From Bacillota bacterium (lineage in GTDB: Bacteria > Bacillota > Clostridia > Christensenellales > SZUA-584): a stretch of DNA of 64,000 bases. The translations under genes were made by a program, and so were the position numbers. The stretch lies in contig JAEWQS010000006.1 in assembly GCA_023399095.1 (NCBI GenBank), forward strand, positions 4,718 to 68,717. Reading direction: 5' to 3'. Position 1 is the stretch's first letter; the number at the start of each line of letters is the position of its first letter. Positions 25,243 through 34,600 of the stretch are shown in pieces. A model generated the notes under the pieces. It saw nothing but the letters and a program-made list of their open reading frames with translations. It ran no database searches and was not told where the DNA came from.

Positions 25243-26364
25243 ATGTACTCTACACAAGTATCACGGAAAAATATGATTGTGCTTTATCTGTCGCTGGTTT
25301 TTTTTATAATTACCGGCTTATTGCTTTTGACACTATGTCAAGATGAAGCAAGTCCGGCTGTTAATGCCGAAAGCGAGGATTGGCAAAGGATATTGAATGG
25401 GCTATTTGATTTACGTAATGATTGTATCTTAAAACAGGATAAAGATACACTTGAAAAGATTTTTCTCACAAACGAGAAAAATGGAAGGTGGGCATATGAA
25501 TTTGAGGTGCAGAGAGCGAAGTATTTAAGTGCATGGTCAGCCAAACAAGGTGTTGATGTAACGGGCATTTGCAGTGAAATAAAAATAAAAAGCGTAAAAC
25601 AAGTCGGGCGAGGCTATTCTTTTTATCTTATCTCATCAAATGAATACAAATATGTCTATAAGGATACGCCTGAGACTGAAAACATATTCCGTTTGGGTGC
25701 GTATCACTCTTTAGACCTGATTCCAAGTGACGACGAAAACAGTTGGATCATTAGTCGGGAATGGTATGATGATCCGTTGCTTGATTCAATTAATCTGGAT
25801 AATGTGACCGAAGAGATGACTACGTATATCATGTCTCATCCCGCTATAGACATATCAGGCATCAGTGAACAACGCGTCACGGCGGTCGAGTATGCGGATA
25901 TGTATTGCGGTGCAGCATCGGACGGACAAAACAATTATGAATATAACAGCGAATATACCAACTACAATCCTTTGGGCGGAGACTGCGCGAATTTTGCTTC
26001 ACAGGTTTTGCTCGAAGGCGGTTTTAAAAAGAACGGCACATGGAATTACACCGGCGGAAAAGGCAGCCGCGCATGGGTAAATGCGCAAGGACTCAAGGAT
26101 TACCTTGTATACAGCGGGCGGGCTTCAGTGCTTGCGGCAGGCAGCTATAAGGAAATATACCAGTATGCTTACAGTCTTCGCCCCGGTGATATCGTGGCGT
26201 ATGTCAAAAAAGGAAAGGTGGCGCACGTGTCTGTGGTCACGGGCGCTGATTCCAAGGGATATCCCCTCGTGAGCTGTCATAATCTAGACCGCTACCGCGT
26301 GCCATGGGATATCGGCTGGAGCGGTGACAAAGTGAAATATTTTTTGCTTAACGTCAGCTATTAA
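25243..26364 (+). CDS. Membrane-anchored amidase domain protein
   Basis: A 373-residue protein with an N-terminal membrane helix (about residues 11-32), a region of about 170 residues without a known domain, and a C-terminal putative amidase domain (Amidase_6, a papain-like Cys fold). The catalytic Cys is C248 in GGDCANFASQVLLEGG and the His is in KVAHVSVVTG. Similar domains occur in wall-lytic and spore-associated proteins of clostridia. ATG 25243 follows AAAAGGAG. No terminator is obvious before the encapsulin locus, 148 bases downstream. Confidence 0.85.
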   Translation: MYSTQVSRKNMIVLYLSLVFFIITGLLLLTLCQDEASPAVNAESEDWQRILNGLFDLRNDCILKQDKDTLEKIFLTNEKNGRWAYEFEVQRAKYLSAWSAKQGVDVTGICSEIKIKSVKQVGRGYSFYLISSNEYKYVYKDTPETENIFRLGAYHSLDLIPSDDENSWIISREWYDDPLLDSINLDNVTEEMTTYIMSHPAIDISGISEQRVTAVEYADMYCGAASDGQNNYEYNSEYTNYNPLGGDCANFASQVLLEGGFKKNGTWNYTGGKGSRAWVNAQGLKDYLVYSGRASVLAAGSYKEIYQYAYSLRPGDIVAYVKKGKVAHVSVVTGADSKGYPLVSCHNLDRYRVPWDIGWSGDKVKYFLLNVSY

Positions 26365-26512
26365 GGCTGCCCCTCATATGTTCATCAGCATATTCGTATA
26401 ATGAGTGCCAAAGTTGAGAAACTATTACGGAGACGGACAAACATGTAAATAGAAATGAAAATGTTTGATCGTCGGAGCAATAAGCCATGAAATCAACTTT
26501 AAGGAGACAGAC

Positions 26513-26785
26513 ATGAGCGAACAGGACAAGCCGTCTAAAGCGTTATCTGCCCGCTGCGCTTATCAGCTTGCGGACGTAGAGAAAACTGCGCCCCAATACA
26601 TATCCATCAGTCCCAGATGGCTGACAAGATTTTTGGAATGGAAACCGCTTGAGTCGGGCATATTCCGGCTAAACAAGGTGAGAAAAGGTAAGAACTGTTG
26701 GAGACGCTGTGCGCCCAGTCTAACGGAGAAGATATTCCGGAAGGCTATATTGACTATGAACCGGAGCCCCGCGAATATATTTTAA
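26513..26785 (+). pseudogene. Family 2A encapsulin, N-terminal fragment before frameshift
   Basis: ATG 26513, with AAGGAG upstream, opens a frame whose first 59 or so codons match the N-terminus of Family 2 encapsulins (CAYQLADVEKTAPQYISISPRWLTRFLEW, then SGIFRLNKV). After about 26,690 the frame turns into unrelated sequence and stops at 26785. The conserved shell sequence continues in the -1 frame from GAA 26692. Adding one base at 26689-26691 would join the halves into one protein of about 314 residues, the normal family length. A TATAAT at 26397-26402 lacks a convincing -35. Confidence 0.8.
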
Positions 26786-27456
26786 CTTCCGTATCATCCA
26801 TAATAAAAATCGAGACACGCGTGTCTGATATTTACAGCAAGCCATATGATCAGATAAAGGAGCAGCTGCGGCTCGGCATGGAGAGCATCAAGGAAAAACA
26901 GGAAAGCCTCATCATAAACAGCGATGATTACGGCCTGCTCAACAACATCGACGATTCACAAAGAATCAAAACGCGAGATGGGTCCCCCACGCCGGATGAT
27001 CTTGATGAGCTTATCGCCAAGGTGTGGAAGCAGCCGTCTTTCTTTCTTGCGCACCCTGCCGCCATTGCCGCGTTTGGTCGCGAGTGCACACACCGCGGCG
27101 TGCCGCCGGTGGCTGTTAACCTTCATGGCTCCCCTTTCATCACATGGCGCGGCATTCCGCTTGTGCCCACTGATAAGCTTTTGGTAGACGGGCAAAGAAA
27201 GCCGTTTGGGGCAAAAGGAAAAACGAATATTTTGCTTATTCGCAGCGGTGAAGCCAATCAGGGTGTTATCGGTTTGTATCAGACGGGATTGCCCGGAGAA
27301 CAGTCACGCGGTATGTCTGTGCGGTTTATGGGTATCAACAATCAGGGGATCGGTTATTACTTGCTGTCTATTTATTGTTCGGCGGCCATTTTAGCTGACG
27401 ACGCTATCGCTGTTCTTGAGGACGTCGAAATCGGAAACTACTATGATTATCAATAA
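26698..27456 (+). CDS. Family 2A encapsulin shell protein (main part)
   Basis: Encodes most of an HK97-fold shell protein that would self-assemble into a nanocompartment. Conserved blocks are NGEDIPEGYIDYEPEPREY, TRVSDIYSKPYDQIKEQLRL, KVWKQPSFFLAHPAAIAAFGREC, RGVPPVAVNLHGSPF, TWRGIPLVPTDKLLV and SRGMSVRFMGIN. There is no cyclic-nucleotide insert, which places it in Family 2A. The frame is open from 26692 after an in-frame TAA at 26689-26691. TTG 26698 is the first possible start but has no ribosome site, so on its own the fragment is probably not translated. It overlaps its cargo gene by 14 bases. Confidence 0.88.
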   Translation: METLCAQSNGEDIPEGYIDYEPEPREYILTSVSSIIKIETRVSDIYSKPYDQIKEQLRLGMESIKEKQESLIINSDDYGLLNNIDDSQRIKTRDGSPTPDDLDELIAKVWKQPSFFLAHPAAIAAFGRECTHRGVPPVAVNLHGSPFITWRGIPLVPTDKLLVDGQRKPFGAKGKTNILLIRSGEANQGVIGLYQTGLPGEQSRGMSVRFMGINNQGIGYYLLSIYCSAAILADDAIAVLEDVEIGNYYDYQ

Positions 27457-28918
27457 TGATCTGGAAGAAATAGAGAGTGGTGCGTTTAATCAGGATACGC
27501 TCATAAGGGAATCGGTCGCTTCGCTGGCCAAAATGTATTTCCCCGAATTTAATGTGCCTCGTTCTCAAACCTCCGAACCGGCAATCGAATCGGCAGATTT
27601 ATTTGCCGATCCAATTCGCATCACTCCCCTGCTTCGATGGGACAAAGAAGAAACAACTTTGGACAGAAAAGAAGACTTGGATTTTACGCGCCAAGACTTT
27701 CCTATTCTTTCTGAACGAATAAACGATCATCCGCTTGTCTGGTTAGATAACGCCGCGACCACTCAAAAGCCTCAATGCGTAATCGACAGAATCAAGTCGT
27801 TTTACGAGCATGAAAACTCGAACGTACATCGCGGTGCGCATACGCTTGCCAAAAGAACGACAGATGCTTATGAAGACGCACGCGCCAAAGCCGCCGTTTT
27901 TCTCAATGCCTCTAAGCCCAAAGAGATTGTTTTTGTTCGCGGCACCACAGAAGCCATTAACCTTGTGGCGCATTCGTACGGTCTCACCCATCTGGATGAA
28001 GGCGATGAAGTGCTTATCACGCAGCTGGAACACCATGCCAATTTCGTGCCATGGCAGATCGTCTGCGCCAAAACAGGCGCAAAGCTTAAGGCGTCGCCGG
28101 TTAACGAGCATGGGCAAGTTGACTTGGCAGCGTTTGAAAAGTTGCTCAACAGCAAGACAAAGATGGTGGCCATCACGCATGTGTCCAACGCGATTGGCAC
28201 AATAACTCCTGCTGCTCAAATGATACGAATGGCGCACGAATATGGCGCCAGAGTGCTGGTGGACGGTGCACAGGCGGTGGCGCATCTGGCGGTGGATGTA
28301 CAGGCGCTGGATTGCGATTTTTACGTATTTTCGGGTCATAAAGTATTCGGCCCCACGGGCATTGGGATTCTGTATGCAAAATCCAAGTTGCTTGATGAGA
28401 TGCCGCCCTATCAGGGCGGCGGCAGCATGATCGAGGATGTTTCGTTAGAAAGCACAAAATATAAAGCCCCTCCCCACCGTTTTGAAGCGGGAACGGGCAA
28501 TATCGCGGGTGCAATAGGGCTTGGCGCGGCGCTTGATTATGTCAGGTGCGTGGGGCTTGATCGTATCGAGCAATACGAACAACGCTTGCTCACACTCGCT
28601 ATTAAGTCTTTGGAAAGTGTCCCGGGTCTTAAGTTCATAGGCAAGCCGCAAACAGGAATCGTTTCGTTTTTACTGAATGACGTTTCTCCGGATGAAGTCG
28701 GAAAGCGGCTCGACGAGAAAGGCATTGCCGTCCGTGCGGGCCACCACTGCGCCCAGCCCATACTACGGCATCTCGGCTATGAAAGCACCGTCCGTATGTC
28801 GCTTGCCTTTTACAACACACGATCTGAAATTGACCGTCTTGCAAACGTACTTAAGAACACCGGCAAAGCCACATCGTATTGGACTTTTCCGCCTATTCCT
28901 CCAGCAATGCCTGATTAA
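27443..28918 (+). CDS. SufS-type cysteine desulfurase, encapsulin cargo
   Basis: A 491-residue PLP enzyme that takes sulfur from cysteine, leaving alanine. Residues 1-80 form an acidic, low-complexity extension absent from ordinary SufS and typical of desulfurases packed into Family 2A encapsulins. The catalytic domain starts near FTRQDFPIL, with LDNAATTQKP (101-110), the PLP lysine K300 in FSGHKVFGPTG and the active cysteine C436 in RAGHHCAQP. ATG 27443 lies inside the end of the encapsulin frame, implying coupling. Its 3' end overlaps the converging carboxypeptidase gene by 26 bases. No sufBCDU genes are nearby. Confidence 0.93.
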   Translation: MIINNDLEEIESGAFNQDTLIRESVASLAKMYFPEFNVPRSQTSEPAIESADLFADPIRITPLLRWDKEETTLDRKEDLDFTRQDFPILSERINDHPLVWLDNAATTQKPQCVIDRIKSFYEHENSNVHRGAHTLAKRTTDAYEDARAKAAVFLNASKPKEIVFVRGTTEAINLVAHSYGLTHLDEGDEVLITQLEHHANFVPWQIVCAKTGAKLKASPVNEHGQVDLAAFEKLLNSKTKMVAITHVSNAIGTITPAAQMIRMAHEYGARVLVDGAQAVAHLAVDVQALDCDFYVFSGHKVFGPTGIGILYAKSKLLDEMPPYQGGGSMIEDVSLESTKYKAPPHRFEAGTGNIAGAIGLGAALDYVRCVGLDRIEQYEQRLLTLAIKSLESVPGLKFIGKPQTGIVSFLLNDVSPDEVGKRLDEKGIAVRAGHHCAQPILRHLGYESTVRMSLAFYNTRSEIDRLANVLKNTGKATSYWTFPPIPPAMPD

Positions 28919-29957
28919 TAAGCTCCGCAACCAGATACTTGGCTTTAGACCATATCAGCGATTCAAAATCCGAATCATCATGCGGCGTGCTGCCATTGCC
29001 TGTGGGTGTAAGCTCCACACAAAATCCGGGACGCGAGAAATCCTGCCGGAACCAGTTTTCAAATCCGGCGGCATATACCGCCGGATCTTCGGATACAGGC
29101 ATCAGTTCATAGCCTGTCACATCCGCCATCGTTTGCGCGATAGACGAGCCCGCCTCAATGCTGTCCTGCGTACCGCTGTCCGCCCAGTAAATCACCTCGC
29201 CCTTGGTGTGGAAAGAAGCGGCGAGTAGAAATTCGTTGCTTTTACAGAGCGTCATTATGGCCTGAACCTCGGGTTCGGTACCGGGTGCGATGCCCTTATA
29301 CATTTCTGAACTCGGCATATCAGTATTACTCTGCTTTTCGTCCCAATGGCAGGGATACTGGCGGTTTAAATCCACACCGTTAATGTTGGCCTTCCATTCA
29401 TCATAGCCTTCCTGTAGCATGCGCATAGATTTAACCTTCTCCGGATCCTTCACAGCCTCTACGCCGTTTTGTACGAGATTCACGCCATCAGGATTGACCA
29501 TGGGCACAATATAAACCGTCACCTCATCAAGCAGTGCTTCTATATCATAATCGCCGAAAGCCTCATTTGTAGCATAACGGCGCGCATATTCATCAATCGT
29601 CTCCATCAGAAATGTGCTGGTAATGTATTCGCGCGCGTGATGCGTCCCCGCAAGCACAATTTTCTTTTCACCCTTGCCGAGCTTAATAAGCAAAAGCTCC
29701 CGCCCTTCAACGCTTTGTCCGATAGATTCTGTTGATATAATATCGGAATAACTTTCTGCCAGCAATTGCGCGTCGCTAAGCATTTGCTCATAGCTGTAGG
29801 TTTGAGAAGGGTTGACGATGTCTGCAACCTTATCGGCTTTGATTGTTTGTTGCGGAATATCGCCTATCTCAACGACTTCAATATCCGGCTTGGGCGATGC
29901 ACATGCGGATACGCTCAGAACCGCAATGATGATCAATATCAATAGTGTTTTTTTCAT
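28893..29957 (-). CDS. M14-family zinc carboxypeptidase lipoprotein
   Basis: A 354-residue lipoprotein (signal peptide, lipobox LSVSAC) with an M14 metallocarboxypeptidase domain. Zinc ligands are in GTHHARE (HxxE) and SFHTKG. The substrate-binding NR pair is in GVDLNRQYP and the catalytic Glu is in FCVELTP. M14 proteins of this type trim peptidoglycan stem peptides or degrade peptides outside the cell. It is convergent with the desulfurase gene. Confidence 0.9.
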   Translation of the reverse strand: MKKTLLILIIIAVLSVSACASPKPDIEVVEIGDIPQQTIKADKVADIVNPSQTYSYEQMLSDAQLLAESYSDIISTESIGQSVEGRELLLIKLGKGEKKIVLAGTHHAREYITSTFLMETIDEYARRYATNEAFGDYDIEALLDEVTVYIVPMVNPDGVNLVQNGVEAVKDPEKVKSMRMLQEGYDEWKANINGVDLNRQYPCHWDEKQSNTDMPSSEMYKGIAPGTEPEVQAIMTLCKSNEFLLAASFHTKGEVIYWADSGTQDSIEAGSSIAQTMADVTGYELMPVSEDPAVYAAGFENWFRQDFSRPGFCVELTPTGNGSTPHDDSDFESLIWSKAKYLVAELINQALLEE

Positions 29958-30070
29958 GATGTCCCTTTCTGTTATACTTGAGCTGTTGTATTCAGTATAG
30001 CATTTATTATTTGCTGTTTAGCAAATAAACGTAACATTATGACGAATGATTTCACCGTTTTGATCCCATA

Positions 30071-30099
30071 AAAATAAAAAAGTCTCAAAGTGCTAAGAC
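30071..30099 (-). terminator. Terminator of the orphan response regulator gene
   Basis: Minus-strand GTCTTAGCACTTTGAGAC forms a short stem followed by TTTTTTATTTTT. Confidence 0.65.
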
Positions 30100-30122
30100 A
30101 GTTACTCATGTGCTTGTAAAAT

Positions 30123-30800
30123 TTATGTTTTAAAAATGTAACCATATCCCCAAACAGTCTCTAAAAACTTATGGTATGGTTTGATATTTTCGCGGAGTGT
30201 CTTTATATGCGTATCCACAGTGCGATCCGTGCCGAAGAAATCCTCTCCCCAGACCTCTCTTAATATCATATCTCGGGAAAAAGCACGATTGTGGTTTTTG
30301 GCAAGAAAAACAAGCAGTTTGTATTCCTTGGGCGTTAATAGTATGCCTTCTCCTTCCACATAAACCACATGTGAAATAACATCAATACACAAGCCGTCGA
30401 AAATGAGCCGCCGCGGTGTATATTCTTCATGATGGGCGCTGTGGCGCAGCAAAACATGAATACGCGCCATAAGCACCTTGCACGAATATGGGATGTTTAA
30501 AAAGTCATCCACGCCAAGATCGAAGAAAAAAAGCTTTTGTTCTTCGCTGCCGTTCCTGGACAATATGATGATTGGCGTCTGAGAGCTTTTGCGAATCTGC
30601 CGGCACACAAGCCATGCATCCAGCTCGGGAAGCTCCGCATTCATCACAATAATATGATAGTCATGACGCCTAAACATTTTTAGTGCGGCGATACCGTCGG
30701 CGGCTTCGTCAACGACAAAGTTCTCAAGTGCTGCGTGTGTTTTTACCGTTGCTCTCAAATCTGCTGCCGGATCGACGACCAATAAGCTAATATCACTCAT
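30123..30800 (-). CDS. OmpR-type response regulator with degenerate receiver
   Basis: A 225-residue protein with a receiver fold (residues 1-120) and an OmpR/PhoB winged helix (about 130-225, with TPKEYKLLVFLAKN, MILREVWGEDFFG and RTVDTHIKTLREN). The phosphoacceptor position holds Asn (N54 in IVMNAELPEL), the conserved lysine is Ile (I103 in FLNIPYS), and only one of the two N-terminal acidic residues remains (VVDPAAD). Control by phosphorylation is therefore unlikely. No histidine kinase is adjacent. The DNA-binding half looks intact. Confidence 0.9.
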   Translation of the reverse strand: MSDISLLVVDPAADLRATVKTHAALENFVVDEAADGIAALKMFRRHDYHIIVMNAELPELDAWLVCRQIRKSSQTPIIILSRNGSEEQKLFFFDLGVDDFLNIPYSCKVLMARIHVLLRHSAHHEEYTPRRLIFDGLCIDVISHVVYVEGEGILLTPKEYKLLVFLAKNHNRAFSRDMILREVWGEDFFGTDRTVDTHIKTLRENIKPYHKFLETVWGYGYIFKT

Positions 30801-30877
30801 TATCGGACCCTTTTTTTAATCTGAATCGCTCACGTAGCTTATGAAATTTCTCTGGATGTGTGAATGTAATAATAAAT

Positions 30878-30906
30878 ATTCTATATCAATCGTATGATAG
30901 AAGCAA
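30878..30906 (-). promoter_or_regulatory. Sigma-A promoter of the orphan regulator
   Basis: Minus-strand TTGCTT (30906-30901) and TAGAAT (30883-30878) with a 17-base spacer. Confidence 0.6.
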
Positions 30907-30998
30907 GTGGTGACATGATTTTAATGAAAATGTGATGATTCTGTGAAGGAAACAATGATATTACCATGATTTACAGCTTTAAAACGGACCTATAAGAA

Positions 30999-31019
30999 TA
31001 TAATTGTGAAGATTCATCA
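30999..31019 (+). promoter_or_regulatory. Candidate -10 and Rex-like site of hydrogenase operon
   Basis: TATAAT at 30999-31004 overlaps TTGTGAAGATTCATCA (31004-31019), whose left half equals a Rex half-site (TTGTGAA) while the right half is imperfect. The -35 region is weak. Rex control is a hypothesis based on this partial match and on rex lying in the window. Confidence 0.3.
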
Positions 31020-31110
31020 TTTTTTCATAACAATGCTTTGATATGATGCCATTATACCATGAATAAACTTTCAACATCCTGTCAAAATATATCGCGCTTG
31101 GAGGTAAAAA

Positions 31111-31623
31111 ATGAGCACAAAACCTGTTAAAGCCAAGCAAGGCTGCTGCAAGGAATGCAATGATGACAAATTCGCAGCCATTGCCAACGTCATTGATTTG
31201 TACAAGGACAAGGAAGGAAGCCTGATACAGATCCTCCATCTTGCCCAGCAGATCTATGGATATCTGCCGCTGGAGGTTCAGATCTTCATCGCGGATTCGC
31301 TTAAAGTTCCGCTGTCCGAGGTATCCGGGGTGATTACATTTTACTCGTTTTTCTCCACTGAGCCAAGAGGACGCCATACCATTCGCGTCTGCCTTGGAAC
31401 AGCTTGCTACGTAAGAGGCGGCAAAAAAATTGTGGAAAGCCTCAAGGAAAAGCTGGACGTGGATATTGGCTCCACAACCAAGGATGGTAAATTCACTTTT
31501 GAGGTTGCAAGATGCATTGGCGCTTGCGGGCTTGCTCCGGCCATGATGATAGACGACGTTGTCTACAAACAGGTTAATGTTAACAAACTCAATTCAATAT
31601 TGGCCAAATATGATAACGAATAA
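31111..31623 (+). CDS. hydC: NuoE/HydC-like [2Fe-2S] subunit of hydrogenase complex
   Basis: A 170-residue thioredoxin-fold [2Fe-2S] protein. Cluster ligands are in VCLGTACYVRGG and ARCIGACGLAP. The N-terminal helical part with ILHLAQQIYGYLPLEVQ is typical of NuoE. An additional Cys-rich N-terminus (GCCKEC) is present. In bifurcating hydrogenases this subunit passes electrons between the flavin subunit and HydA. It is first in a three-gene operon, 13 bases before the fused flavin subunit. Confidence 0.93.
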   Translation: MSTKPVKAKQGCCKECNDDKFAAIANVIDLYKDKEGSLIQILHLAQQIYGYLPLEVQIFIADSLKVPLSEVSGVITFYSFFSTEPRGRHTIRVCLGTACYVRGGKKIVESLKEKLDVDIGSTTKDGKFTFEVARCIGACGLAPAMMIDDVVYKQVNVNKLNSILAKYDNE

Positions 31624-31636
31624 GGAGGTGAGCGGT

Positions 31637-34600
31637 ATGAAATCAGCCAGAATAAAGACAATTGACCAGCTAAACGAGATCAAGGAAAGATACAATTCCG
31701 AGCTGGAAAAATATAAATATCGGATATTCGTCTGCGCAGGCGCAGGCTGCGTCTCGTCTAACTGCTCTCTTGTCCGGGATGCAGTCATCAGTGAGCTTAA
31801 GAACGTCAAAATGCAGGATGAAGTTAAAGTGTTTGAAACCGGTTGTATGGGAACATGCGCGGTTGGCCCTGTCATGCTTGTGATGCCGGATAAGGTTTTC
31901 TACACAGAGCTTGATGAGGATAAAGCGCGTCAGATCGTCCGCACGCATATCAAAAACGGCCATACCATCGTCCCTTACACGTTCTATGACCATTCGCTTG
32001 GCGAACATATTCCAAACATCGACGACATCGGTTTCTTTAAAAAGCAGGTCAAAATCGCTCTGCGCAACTGCGGCTCCATGGAATACGCGGACATTGAAGC
32101 CTATATTGCACGGGACGGCTATTACGCCGCTTATAAAGCGCTAAAGGATATGACACCGCAGACAGTCGTACAGGAGGTCAAAACGTCGGGCATCAAGGGG
32201 CGCGGCGGTGCAGGCTTCCCCACAGGCGTAAAATGGGATGCGGCTCATAAGCAGCAAAGTGAAAGCAAGTATATCGTATGCAACGCGGACGAGGGTGATC
32301 CAGGCGCTTTCATGGACAGAAGCATTATCGAGGGTGATCCCCATACCGTCATCGAAGGCATGCTGATCGGTGGATATGCCATTGGAGCCACAACGGGTTA
32401 CATCTACGTGCGTGCTGAGTACCCCATCGCGGTAGACAGAATGACGGCGGCACTGGATGAAGCGAGAAACAGAGGTTTGCTCGGGAAAAACATATTCGGG
32501 AGCGGCTTTTCATTTGATATCGAGCTAAGAATCGGCGCGGGCGCTTTTGTATGCGGTGAGGAAACATCGCTGATGGCGTCTATTGAAGGCCATCGCGGCG
32601 AGCCAAAGCAAAAACCGCCTTTCCCGTTCCAAAGAGGTCTTTTCGGCAAGCCGACCATCATAAACAATGTCGAGACGCTGGCGAGCATACCGATGATCAT
32701 ACTCAGCGGCGGCGAGTGGTACACACAGTTCGGCACCGAAAAGAGCAGAGGCACAAAAGTCTTTGCGCTTGCGGGTGACGTCATGAACACGGGTATCGTT
32801 GAAGTGCCCATCGGCATACCGCTTGGCGATATCATATTCGAAATCGGAGGCGGAACCGTCAACAAGAAGAAATTCAAATCCGCGCAGATCGGCGGACCTT
32901 CGGGCGGCTGCATCACGACGGATAATCTCAACGTACCGACAGACTACGAACCGTTAAAGGAGCTGGGTGCGATTATGGGCTCGGGCGGGCTTATCGTTAT
33001 GAACGAGGATACCTGCATGGTCGATACCGCACGGTTTTTTATGGATTTTATCAAGGATGAATCCTGCGGCAAATGTACGGCCTGTCGTATCGGCACCAAA
33101 CGCATGCTTGAGATACTCGAGCGTATCACACGGGGCGAAGGTGAAGAAGGCGATGTGGAGCTGCTCATCGAGCTTGGCGAGACAATTCAGGAGACAGCCA
33201 TGTGCGGCCTCGGTCAGACGGCGCCGAATCCTGTGCTTTCCACCATCAAGTATTTCCGCGAGGAATATGACGAGCACATCAGAAACAAATACTGCCGCGC
33301 GGGTGTGTGCAGCGATCTGTTCATTTCGCCGTGTGAGAATACGTGCCCCGCCAATGTCAACGTGCCGGGTTATATGTCGCTTATCGCCGCAGGACGGTTC
33401 ACCGATGCGTATAAGCTGATCCGGCAGGAAAACCCCTTCCCTGCCGTTTGCGGACGAATCTGCACACGGCCATGCGAAAGCAAATGCCGTAGGCGCACGG
33501 TCGACGAAGCGCTGGCCATTTGCGATCTCAAGCGGTTTGTCGCCGACTACGCAATGAATAATGGTAAAAATGCGTATCAGACCGATGTTGTGTTCCCGAA
33601 AAACGGGAAGAGTATTGCAGTGATCGGCGCGGGCGCGTCGGGGCTGACGTGCGCGTATTATCTTGCGCGTATCGGTTATGATGTGGATGTATTTGAATCG
33701 CATAACACAGCAGGCGGCGTGCTGGCATATGGCATTCCCGAATACCGTCTGCCCAAGGACGTGCTTGACTATGAAGTCAGGCTCATCGAACAGGCGGGTG
33801 TCAAAATTCATTTAAATACTGAGGTGGGGCGTGATATCACGTTCAAAGAGCTCAAAGCGACATATGACGCGATTTATATCGCAACGGGTACGCAATTGCC
33901 GCAAAAAATCAATGTGCCCGGAGAGAGCCTTCCAGGCGTTATGCATGGCATCAAGTTTTTAAAGAAAGCCAACACGCACTCTCCCATCGAAATGGGCAAA
34001 AACGTGGTCGTCATCGGCGGCGGCAATACGGCGATAGACTCCGCAAGGACAGCGCTGCGTTTGGGAGCGGAAAAGGTGACGATACTGTACAGGCGCACCT
34101 GTGATTCAATGCCGGCGTACGAGCAGGAAATACGTGAAGCCGTGGAAGAAGGCATTGAGATCATATCACTTGCTGCACCCGTGCGCTTCATTCAGGGCGC
34201 TGATGGACGCATATCAAAAATCGAATGTATCAAGATGTGCCTTGGCGATTTCGATGCGTCTTGCCGCAGGCGCAGCGTTTACGTGGAGGATTCAAATTTC
34301 TTCATTGATGCCGATATGGTCATACCTGCTGTCAGCCAGTTTGCAGATTTCCCGTTTATCGGAAAAGACGAGATTGGCCTGACGCCTTGGGGCACGTTTA
34401 TACTGCAAAGCGATACGCAGATGACCACGATGGATGGCGTATTCGCTGGCGGCGATGTCACCCGCGGGCCTGACGAGGTGATACGCGCGATTGCGGACGG
34501 TAAAAAAGCAGCAATTTCAATCGACAAATATCTTGGCGGCAAAGGCCATCTCAATAAGGGTGAACCAATTGACATTCCCGAAACCACGGATGAAGACGAC

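Larger units (their letters stand above)
30801..31110. other. Divergent promoter region, regulator and hydrogenase
   Basis: A 310-base non-coding stretch. It contains the response-regulator promoter (minus strand) and the hydrogenase operon leader, with a possible -10/operator at 30999-31019 and the ribosome site GGAGGT before 31111. No small gene is seen. Confidence 0.6.

Noticed and set aside
26684..26692. Programmed -1 frameshift in the encapsulin
   Set aside because: Slipping on AAA at 26684-26686 would lead straight into the TAA at 26689-26691, and no slippery heptamer or downstream stem-loop is visible at the only permissive codon.
27743..28339. Long minus-strand frames across the desulfurase gene
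   Set aside because: They are antisense shadows of a gene with intact SufS motifs, with no ribosome sites or known domains.
32954..33811. A 285-residue minus-strand frame across the hydB fusion
   Set aside because: It is an antisense shadow in GC-rich codons; the plus-strand protein is unmistakable.
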